Source: SKVL01 sp964559575 (lineage in GTDB: Bacteria; Patescibacteriota; Minisyncoccia; Phycocordibacterales; CSBR16-193). From it: a DNA stretch of 28,084 nucleotides. The translations under genes and the position numbers were made by a program. The stretch is taken from positions 1 to 28,084 of the forward strand of contig CAZLGQ010000005.1 in NCBI GenBank assembly GCA_964559575.1. The letters are read 5' to 3'. Numbering within the stretch: the stretch's first letter is position 1; each line of letters starts with the position of its first letter. The notes beneath the pieces were generated by a model. It saw nothing but the letters and a program-made list of their open reading frames with translations. It ran no database searches and was not told the DNA's origin. Below are positions 22,861 through 28,084 of this stretch, piece by piece.

Positions 22861-25443
22861 ATGACCAATCAAAACTTCACAGAAAAATCCATAGAAGCTT
22901 TAAATAACGCTTTTTCAACTGCAAAAGAAAAAAATAATTCACAAACAGAACCCTTACATATACTTTCAAGTTTACTTGAACAGAGCGATACAGCTGTTTC
23001 GGCTTTAATAGAAAAAACCGGAGTATCAATTGACACTATAAAAAACAAAGTTGATAAATCCATATCTTCTCTTCCTACTGTAAGTAATACAGATCAAGAA
23101 CCAACAAGCTCTCAAGAAACAGTAAATGTAATAAAGCAAGCAGAAAAAGAAATGAATGGATTGAAAGACGATTATGTCTCAACAGAACATTTACTGCTTG
23201 CTATTCTTTCCACTTCAAACTCTGCTAAAGATATTCTGGAAAAAAATAATATTTTATATAATAGTATTAATAGTGCATTAAAAGATATAAGAGGAAATAT
23301 GAATATAAAAGATCCAAATCCTGAAAGTAAGTACAATGTTTTGGAAAAATATGGCCAAGACTTAACTCAACTTGCATCAGAAAGTAAACTTGACCCTGTT
23401 ATAGGAAGAGATGATGAAATAAGACGGGTAACTCAGGTTCTTTCAAGAAGAACAAAAAACAATCCTGTTTTAATCGGAGAACCCGGAGTTGGTAAAACTG
23501 CCATAGTAGAGGGATTAGCACAGAGAATAATATCAGGAGATGTACCAACAACTTTAAAAAACAAACGCGTAATAAATAGAGAGGCCGGATCTCTTTTGGC
23601 TGGTGCTAAATACAGAGGAGAGTTTGAAGAAAGATTAAAGGCGGTTTTGAAAGAAATAGAAAAGGCCGAAGGTGAAATAATACTTTTTATTGACGAACTT
23701 CATACCATAGTTGGTGCCGGTGGATCAGAAGGAGCGGTTGATGCAGCTAATATGTTAAAACCAATGCTTGCCCGAGGAAAACTTAGAATGATCGGGGCAA
23801 CAACATTAAACGAATACAGAAAACACATTGAAAAAGATGCCGCTTTAGAAAGAAGACTCCAACCGGTATATATAGGAGAACCTTCTATTGATGACACTGT
23901 TGCCATAATGCGTGGATTAAAGGAAAAATACGAAGTTCATCATGGAGTACGTATAACAGACCCAGCTTTGGTCGCAGCTGCTAAACTATCAGCCCGTTAT
24001 ATAACAAACAGATTTTTACCAGATAAAGCAGTAGACCTTATTGATGAAGCAACTTCATCTTTAAAAATGGAAATAGACAGCATGCCAACTGAACTTGATC
24101 ATCTAAAAAGAAAACTTAGACAGCTACAGATAGAACAGGAAGCATTAAAAAAAGAAAAAGATAAACAAAGTAAAAATAGATTGGAAGATATTAAAAAAGA
24201 AATAGCCGATCTAAAAGAAAAAGATAATGCCATTGAAGCACAATGGAAAAAAGAAAAAAGTCTTTTGGAAGAGTATCGTAATTTATCAAGTAAAATAGAC
24301 GAATTAAAAATAGAAGAAGATCAAGTTGAAAGATCTGGTGATGTTCAAAAAGCGGCCGAAATAAAATATGGAAAAATTCCGGAATTGGAGAAAAAAATGA
24401 AAGAAATTCAGGAAAAACTAAGTAGTATCCCAAAAGAAAAAAGATTACTTCCGGAAGAAGTTACAGAGGAACACGTTGCTAAAGTTATCGCAAAATGGAC
24501 AGGAATACCAATAACCAGACTTCTTGAAACTGAAAAAGAAAAATTATCAAATCTTGAAAATGAACTTGGTAAAAGAGTCATTGGACAGAAAGAAGCAATT
24601 AATAAAGTATCTAATGCATTAAGAAGATCAAGAGCAGGGCTTGGAAACGTTAACAGACCAATCGGTTCTTTTATTTTTCTTGGTCCTACCGGTGTAGGAA
24701 AAACAGAACTTTCTAAAGCTTTAGCTGAAATAATGTTTAATGACGAAGGATCAATGGTTAGAATTGATATGTCTGAATATATGGAAAAACATTCCGTTAG
24801 CCGTCTTGTGGGAGCACCTCCTGGATATGTAGGATACGAAGAAGGTGGACAGTTAACAGAAACCGTTAGAAGAAGACCTTATACAGTAATTCTATTGGAT
24901 GAAATAGAAAAAGCTCATAATGATGTTTTCAATATCCTTCTTCAGATCTTAGATGATGGAAGACTAACTGATGGACAAGGTAGAACTGTTGATTTTAGAA
25001 ACACTGTTATAATCATGACATCAAATCTTGGTGGTAACATTATATCTGCCTGGGATGGAAAAAATGAAGAAAAAATACAAAAGGATATAATGGAAGTAGT
25101 TAACAGTTATTTCCGACCTGAATTTATTAATAGAGTAGATAATGTGACAGTATTCCACCGCTTAAGTCATAAAGATATAGAAAAAATAGTAGAACTTCAG
25201 ATCTCCGAAGTAATTGAAACTTTAAAAGAAAAACAAATAACAGCAACATTTGATGAAAGTATTAAAAAACATTTAGCTGAAATTGGTTATGATCCGGTAT
25301 TTGGAGCAAGACCACTAAAAAGAGTGATTCAAAACAAAATACTTGATCCTTTAGCCATGGATATTATAGAAGAAAAATTCAAAGAAGGAGATCATATAAA
25401 AGCAACACTAAAAGATGAATCTGTTGTTTTTGAAAAAAATTAA
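22861..25443 (+). CDS. clpB: ATP-dependent disaggregase ClpB
   Basis: Hexameric AAA+ chaperone that pulls polypeptides out of aggregates with DnaK help. The 860-aa protein is full length. N domain 1-145; NBD1 with Walker A GEPGVGKT (206-213), Walker B ILFIDE (274-279), pore loop KYRGEFEER (250-258, Y251), and the RR finger pair (331-332); coiled-coil M domain about 409-528, which separates ClpB from ClpA/C; NBD2 with Walker A GPTGVGKT (608-615), pore-loop tyrosine in GYVGYEEGG (655-663), Walker B VILLDE (676-681), and sensor 2 GARP (815-818). No ClpP-binding IGF/L loop is evident, consistent with a disaggregase. It stands alone on the plus strand with a palindrome upstream and a strong terminator after it. 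Confidence 0.97.
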   Translation: MTNQNFTEKSIEALNNAFSTAKEKNNSQTEPLHILSSLLEQSDTAVSALIEKTGVSIDTIKNKVDKSISSLPTVSNTDQEPTSSQETVNVIKQAEKEMNGLKDDYVSTEHLLLAILSTSNSAKDILEKNNILYNSINSALKDIRGNMNIKDPNPESKYNVLEKYGQDLTQLASESKLDPVIGRDDEIRRVTQVLSRRTKNNPVLIGEPGVGKTAIVEGLAQRIISGDVPTTLKNKRVINREAGSLLAGAKYRGEFEERLKAVLKEIEKAEGEIILFIDELHTIVGAGGSEGAVDAANMLKPMLARGKLRMIGATTLNEYRKHIEKDAALERRLQPVYIGEPSIDDTVAIMRGLKEKYEVHHGVRITDPALVAAAKLSARYITNRFLPDKAVDLIDEATSSLKMEIDSMPTELDHLKRKLRQLQIEQEALKKEKDKQSKNRLEDIKKEIADLKEKDNAIEAQWKKEKSLLEEYRNLSSKIDELKIEEDQVERSGDVQKAAEIKYGKIPELEKKMKEIQEKLSSIPKEKRLLPEEVTEEHVAKVIAKWTGIPITRLLETEKEKLSNLENELGKRVIGQKEAINKVSNALRRSRAGLGNVNRPIGSFIFLGPTGVGKTELSKALAEIMFNDEGSMVRIDMSEYMEKHSVSRLVGAPPGYVGYEEGGQLTETVRRRPYTVILLDEIEKAHNDVFNILLQILDDGRLTDGQGRTVDFRNTVIIMTSNLGGNIISAWDGKNEEKIQKDIMEVVNSYFRPEFINRVDNVTVFHRLSHKDIEKIVELQISEVIETLKEKQITATFDESIKKHLAEIGYDPVFGARPLKRVIQNKILDPLAMDIIEEKFKEGDHIKATLKDESVVFEKN

Positions 25444-25468
25444 ACAGCTCTTTTAAAGAGCTGTTTTT
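25442..25468 (+). terminator. intrinsic terminator after clpB
   Basis: AAACAGCTCTTT and AAAGAGCTGTTT form a 12-bp inverted repeat around one T, starting at the clpB stop and ending in a T-run. It lies just 6 bp from the 3' end of the convergent tRNA-His and could act for both. Confidence 0.85.
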
Positions 25469-25473
25469 GTTTG

Positions 25474-25546
25474 GGTGGCTAGAGAGAATCGAACTCTCAT
25501 CGCGGGTTCCACAAACCCGAGTGTTAACCGTTACACCATAGCCACC
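25474..25546 (-). tRNA. tRNA-His (anticodon GTG)
   Basis: Full cloverleaf on the minus strand: D stem GTGT/ACAC, anticodon stem CGGGT/ACCCG with loop TTGTGGA (anticodon GTG), T arm GAGAG-TTCGATT-CTCTC. With G(-1) at 25546 paired to C73 at 25474, the seven-pair acceptor is GTGGCTA/TAGCCAC. That extra G-C pair is the histidine identity element, encoded in the gene. CCA is not encoded (CAA follows). An inverted repeat (ATTAAAACT/AGTTTTAAT, 25555-25579) lies directly upstream. Confidence 0.95.
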
Positions 25547-25655
25547 ATATTTTAATTAAAACTGTAATTAAGTTTTAATCATTCTTATTTTATAACAAAT
25601 TTATGGTCACTTAGTCCAGTTAAATATACTTAATAATAATTAAAAGTTTTTAATT

Positions 25656-26276
25656 TTAAAAAATTAAATTATCTGTAATAACATTACCGGAAATACCTCC
25701 TTCGTCTTCATAAAAATTTTTAAGTAGATAATAAGACCCTACTGAAAGAAAACTCATAATAATTAAAGTAGTCACAACAACAAGAGCAACTTTAAAAAAA
25801 GATTCGTCAGCACCAGATCCCAAAACCTCCTCTTTCTTTTTAGGAGGAAGATCTGTGTTTTTTATTACATTTAAATTTTTATAAGGTCTCTGAGAATAAC
25901 TTTCTTTTATAGAATTAACAGCGTTATTTTTCTCAGATTCTTTTAATTTATAATTAGATTCTTTTTTTGTATCTTGTTTTTCTTCTTTAAAATTTTCATT
26001 ATCAATAGGTTCACTTTTTTCTTTATTTGAAACATCTTCTTCTTTACTATCTTCTTTTTCTTCAAGTTCTTCATTTGAAAAAACCTCTTCGGTTTTTGAT
26101 TCATTTTTTGATTCTATAAAAGAAAGTGCACCATCAAGCTCATTAAATCCAATAATTACATCTTCTTCGTTCCATCCGGCGTCTATCAACACGTTTTCAA
26201 TATCAGTATCACTTACTCCTCTTTCTCTTTGAGATACAATATATTCTTTTAATATTTTTTTATTTTTATCATCCAT
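25656..26276 (-). CDS. small acidic membrane protein with UBA-like N-terminus
   Basis: Unnamed 206-aa protein. The N-terminus (DDKNKKILKEYIVSQRERG then VSDTDIENVLIDAGWNEED) is clearly related to residues 3-39 of the 532-aa protein at 21127-22725. Then come a Glu/Lys/Ser-rich linker (~50-155) and one membrane helix (about 160-185, VALVVVTTLIIMSFLSVGSYY). Only ~20 residues follow, so it lacks the large outer domain. It may be a truncated paralog or a partner. Start at ATG 26276; an upstream TTG (26300) is unlikely because an extended -10 (26308-26316) puts the TSS close to it. Role unknown. Confidence 0.65.
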   Translation of the reverse strand: MDDKNKKILKEYIVSQRERGVSDTDIENVLIDAGWNEEDVIIGFNELDGALSFIESKNESKTEEVFSNEELEEKEDSKEEDVSNKEKSEPIDNENFKEEKQDTKKESNYKLKESEKNNAVNSIKESYSQRPYKNLNVIKNTDLPPKKKEEVLGSGADESFFKVALVVVTTLIIMSFLSVGSYYLLKNFYEDEGGISGNVITDNLIF

Positions 26277-26307
26277 AAAAAGGATAGTTTTATTAAACAA
26301 TATTTTT

Positions 26308-26316
26308 AGTATACCA
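26308..26316 (-). promoter_or_regulatory. putative extended -10 of the gene at 25656-26276
   Basis: TGG-TATACT on the minus strand, about 31 bp before the ATG at 26276. No good -35 is seen. The hexamer is the same as that before dcd. Confidence 0.5.
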
Positions 26317-26382
26317 AAAACAAACTGTTTATAATTTTATTTTGTGGAAAACTTTAAAAAATAATTTTATTTAACAAACACA

Positions 26383-26880
26383 TCAGAGATCAAAATGAAC
26401 TAAAGTGTTATCTTCAGTATCATAAATAGCAAAACTGGGATCATGTTTAATACCACAAATATTACCAGGATTAGCTAATAAAGTTTTATTTATATATTCT
26501 TTATATTTAAAATGATCATGTCCATAAAAAACAGCATCATACATACCACTATCAGCTATATGTTTTGCTATTTCCGGATAATGTTGGAAAGCTATACTTC
26601 TTCCTTTTATATCTATCTTTCCAAACGGTTCTCTATAGCTAAAAACCTTAGAATTATTTTGATGAATTTTAAAAGCTGACAAACGATCACCGTCAACATT
26701 ACCAAAACAGTAATGTATTTCTCCATCCCAGTTTTCAATAATATAAGATAATGTGAGAGGAGCGCATATATCTCCACAATGTATTAAAAAGTCTCCGGCA
26801 CCTTCTTTTTTAGCAATATTAATAGCTTTAATAGTATTATCAAAGTGATCGTGGGTATCTGAAAAAACCGTTAACTTCAT
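26383..26880 (-). CDS. YfcE/MJ0936-type metallophosphoesterase
   Basis: Calcineurin-like fold phosphodiesterase of 165 aa, the family's compact size. The metal-binding blocks are all present: SDTHDHFDN (7-15, D8 and H10), HCGDI (34-38, D37), FGNVDGDR (59-66, family GNxD/H), HYPE (99-102), and FYGHDHFKYK (117-126, GHxH). Members cleave small phosphodiesters such as cyclic nucleotides in vitro, and the physiological substrate is unknown. It ends in UGA, showing UGA is a stop here. It has a promoter-like TGTTATTAT 7 bp before its ATG and is followed by a ~100-bp gap to the next gene. Confidence 0.9.
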   Translation of the reverse strand: MKLTVFSDTHDHFDNTIKAINIAKKEGAGDFLIHCGDICAPLTLSYIIENWDGEIHYCFGNVDGDRLSAFKIHQNNSKVFSYREPFGKIDIKGRSIAFQHYPEIAKHIADSGMYDAVFYGHDHFKYKEYINKTLLANPGNICGIKHDPSFAIYDTEDNTLVHFDL

Positions 26881-26887
26881 TAAATTT

Positions 26888-26896
26888 ATAATAACA
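26888..26896 (-). promoter_or_regulatory. putative extended -10 of the metallophosphoesterase gene
   Basis: TGT-TATTAT on the minus strand ends 7 bp before the ATG at 26880, so a transcript would start at or next to the ATG. Same nine bases as before ileS. Confidence 0.45.
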
Positions 26897-26997
26897 TTTT
26901 AACCCGATCTATAAAAAATAATTAAATAAATAACTTTTACATTGATAATCATAAAATCTAATAAAGATTAAATCTAAAAAAGAAACCAACACAAACT

Positions 26998-27195
26998 TGG
27001 GGAAGTCAGACTTCCCCAGATTCTGGTTTTTTTAAATTTGACTTATTTTTATGTTGGGGAAGTCTGACTTCCCCAGACTTTACTTCTCTTGGTTTAAGAT
27101 CGAATTATTCAATAGGTTTTGGGGAAGTCAGACTTCCCCAGAATTAAGATCGAATTATTCAATAGGTTTTGGGGAAGTCAGACTTCCCCAGAATT
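26998..27195. repeat. cluster of four GC-rich palindromes
   Basis: Four copies of T-GGGGAAGTC-(A/T)-GACTTCCCC-A, 10-bp arms with one central base, at 26998-27018, 27055-27075 (T centre), 27120-27140 and 27170-27190. Start-to-start spacing is 57, 65 and 50 bp. The last two belong to an exact 50-bp tandem duplication. They lie in the only gene-free stretch over 300 bp (26881-27309), between the phosphoesterase promoter and tRNA-Leu. Outside the palindromes that stretch is AT-rich and I see no ORF or other RNA gene in it. The 27196-27309 part holds nothing I can name. Confidence 0.9.
27096..27195. repeat. exact 50-bp tandem duplication
   Basis: 27096-27145 and 27146-27195 are identical at all 50 positions. 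Each unit starts AAGATCGAATTATTC and ends with the palindrome plus GAATT. Two further bases (TT) match at the left edge. Confidence 0.95.
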
Positions 27196-27309
27196 TTCTA
27201 TCGCTCCAAGTATTTTCAATATAGTTCTATATTTTAACTCTACAAAAAAGCGAGAATACTCTTCCCTATTACCTCAGATGTCTAAATATTAAATTAGTTC
27301 GTATTTCAG

Positions 27310-27392
27310 TGCCCAGGGCGGGAGTCGAACCCGCATGCCGTAAACGGCCACGGCCCTCAACCGTGTGTGTATACCAGTTCCACCACCTGGGC
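27310..27392 (-). tRNA. tRNA-Leu (anticodon GAG)
   Basis: On the minus strand: acceptor GCCCAGG/CCTGGGC, discriminator A73 at 27310, anticodon stem CACGG/CCGTG with loop TTGAGGG (anticodon GAG, reads CUC/CUU), long variable arm with GCCGT/ACGGC stem typical of class II tRNAs, and T arm GCGGG-TTCGACT-CCCGC. CCA is not encoded. A good promoter lies just upstream. Confidence 0.95.
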
Positions 27393-27405
27393 ATCACAGT
27401 TTATA

Positions 27406-27435
27406 AGTATATACTAAAACCTATCCTCTTTTCAA
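27406..27435 (-). promoter_or_regulatory. promoter of tRNA-Leu
   Basis: TTGAAA (27430-27435), 18-bp spacer, TATACT (27406-27411), ending 13 bp before the tRNA 5' end. It follows the rplS terminator hairpin by 6 bp. Confidence 0.65.
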
Positions 27436-27441
27436 ACAATA

Positions 27442-27463
27442 ATCACCCGATATTTCGGGTGAT
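27442..27463 (-). terminator. probable terminator after rplS
   Basis: ATCACCCGA, 4-nt loop, TCGGGTGAT: a perfect 9-bp stem 38 bp past the rplS stop. The T-tract on the minus strand is weak (TATTGTTTG), so efficiency is uncertain. Confidence 0.65.
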
Positions 27464-27500
27464 CTTTATAATTTAAATTATAAAATAAAACTTAAAAGTT

Positions 27501-27986
27501 TTATTCTTTTTCTTTTTCGTTATTTTCTTCTTTTACTTGCTCTTTGTTGTTTTCTTCTATTTTTTCTTCTTTATCTTTAGGATTAGAATCAGATTCTTTA
27601 ATATCCTCCTCTTCTTCTTGTTCAACCGCCGCTCTCATATTTTTAATATGTTTTTTAACTTCTTTAGTAGCCTTTCTTCTAATATGATATAAATTAGACT
27701 GTTTAACTTTTGCACGTTTAAGTACTTCTATTTTTTCTATAGTAGGTGAAAAAAGAGGAAAAACTTTCTCTACTCCTACTAATCCAGTAGATCTTCTAAC
27801 AGTAAAAGTTGCTCCAGGTTCATTTCCATGTTTTCTGGTTAAAACGATTCCTTCAAAATTCTGGATTCTGGTCTTTCCTTTTTCCTCTATCTTAACCGAA
27901 ACACGAACAGTATCACCTGCACGCATATCAATTTTTTTACGTTTCTCAGTTTCAACTGGAGAATGAATTTCTGATATTTGATTCAT
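27501..27986 (-). CDS. rplS: 50S ribosomal protein bL19 with acidic tail
   Basis: L19 sits at the 30S-50S interface. Residues about 15-118 match the family: KKIDMRAGDTVRVSVKIEEK, RIQNFEGIVLTRKHGNEPGA, TFTVRRSTGLVGVEKVFPLF, SPTIEKIEVLKRAKVKQSNL and YHIRRKATKEVKK (usually YYLR...GK). The remaining ~43 residues are a Glu/Lys/Asn-rich tail beginning EQEEEEDIKE, absent from most L19s. Total 161 aa versus about 115. The ATG at 27986 has no Shine-Dalgarno and lies 9 bp after a -10 hexamer. Confidence 0.95.
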   Translation of the reverse strand: MNQISEIHSPVETEKRKKIDMRAGDTVRVSVKIEEKGKTRIQNFEGIVLTRKHGNEPGATFTVRRSTGLVGVEKVFPLFSPTIEKIEVLKRAKVKQSNLYHIRRKATKEVKKHIKNMRAAVEQEEEEDIKESDSNPKDKEEKIEENNKEQVKEENNEKEKE

Positions 27987-27995
27987 AACAGCGCT

Positions 27996-28024
27996 ACTTT
28001 AGCACAGTAAATAATAATACGCAA
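27996..28024 (-). promoter_or_regulatory. promoter of rplS
   Basis: TTGCGT (28019-28024), 17-bp spacer, extended -10 TGC-TAAAGT (hexamer 27996-28001), 9 bp before the ATG. Same -35, spacing and TGTG(C/T)TA core as the rpsF promoter. Confidence 0.6.
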
Positions 28025-28084
28025 GATGGTGTATTAGTCCACCCTACTTGGGAATTTCCAACTTGTAATGTATTCATAATATAA

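Noticed and set aside
26383..26385. UGA recoded as glycine (as in Gracilibacteria/SR1)
   Set aside because: The metallophosphoesterase ends naturally at UGA, and the other genes read correctly with the standard code.
26998..27195. CRISPR array
   Set aside because: The repeats are palindromes at uneven spacing (57, 65, 50 bp), and the 'spacers' of the last two are identical. No cas genes are near.
28025..28084. Partial gene or RNA at the right edge
   Set aside because: About 60 bases with no ORF or tRNA fold that I can support; the near-palindrome TTGGGAATTTCCAA has two mismatches.

Overview
This window looks like a chromosomal segment of a small-genome, AT-rich bacterium, most likely a Candidate Phyla Radiation / Patescibacteria member of the Parcubacteria (Paceibacteria) type. 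That placement is inference. It rests on the low G+C content, tight gene packing, nearly all genes on the minus strand, truncated ribosomal operons (rpsF-ssb-rpsR without rplI, secE-nusG-rplK without rplA/rplJ/rplL), small acidic membrane proteins with a UBA-like N-terminus, and an EF-P with a very divergent tip loop. The standard code appears to be used: UGA is a stop, for example at the end of the metallophosphoesterase gene at 26383. No phage, transposon, CRISPR or rRNA sequence was found.

Layout. 1-700: efp (plus strand), ending at a hairpin shared with the convergent rpsF-ssb-rpsR operon (688-1977). 2199-5505: TatD nuclease, AI-2E-type permease and M16 peptidase. 5639-10500: GH15-like glucosidase, a small coiled-coil protein, glycyl-tRNA synthetase and a large surface-type protein of unknown role. 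10606-17831: recO, ileS, tmk, glyA and a long-form dCTP deaminase. 17989-19223: rplK-nusG-secE. 19290-22725: a SIMPL-domain protein, folD and an acidic membrane protein. 22861-25443: clpB on the plus strand. 25474-27986: tRNA-His(GTG), a second membrane protein with the same N-terminus, a YfcE-type phosphoesterase, a 430-bp gene-free stretch with four copies of a GC-rich palindrome, tRNA-Leu(GAG) and rplS.

How genes fit together. Dcd (dUTP supply), GlyA and FolD (methylene-tetrahydrofolate) and Tmk (dTMP phosphorylation) cover most of thymidylate formation, and three of the four are adjacent. IleS, GlyS, EF-P, S6, S18, L11, L19, NusG and SecE form the expression/secretion part. SSB, RecO and TatD are DNA-maintenance proteins, and ClpB and the M16 peptidase handle proteins.

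Most notable points. (1) IleRS carries an inserted, apparently catalytically complete histidine-phosphatase domain. (2) Almost no gene has a Shine-Dalgarno sequence, and several have a good -10 element (often extended TGn) ending only 6-9 bp before the ATG, which suggests leaderless or near-leaderless mRNAs. (3) Two ribosomal-protein promoters share the same layout. (4) The secE operon has a promoter followed directly by a terminator-like hairpin that ends next to the start codon. (5) A palindromic repeat cluster contains an exact 50-bp tandem duplication. Most of the window is ordinary housekeeping sequence, and I do not see a complete new multi-gene system.
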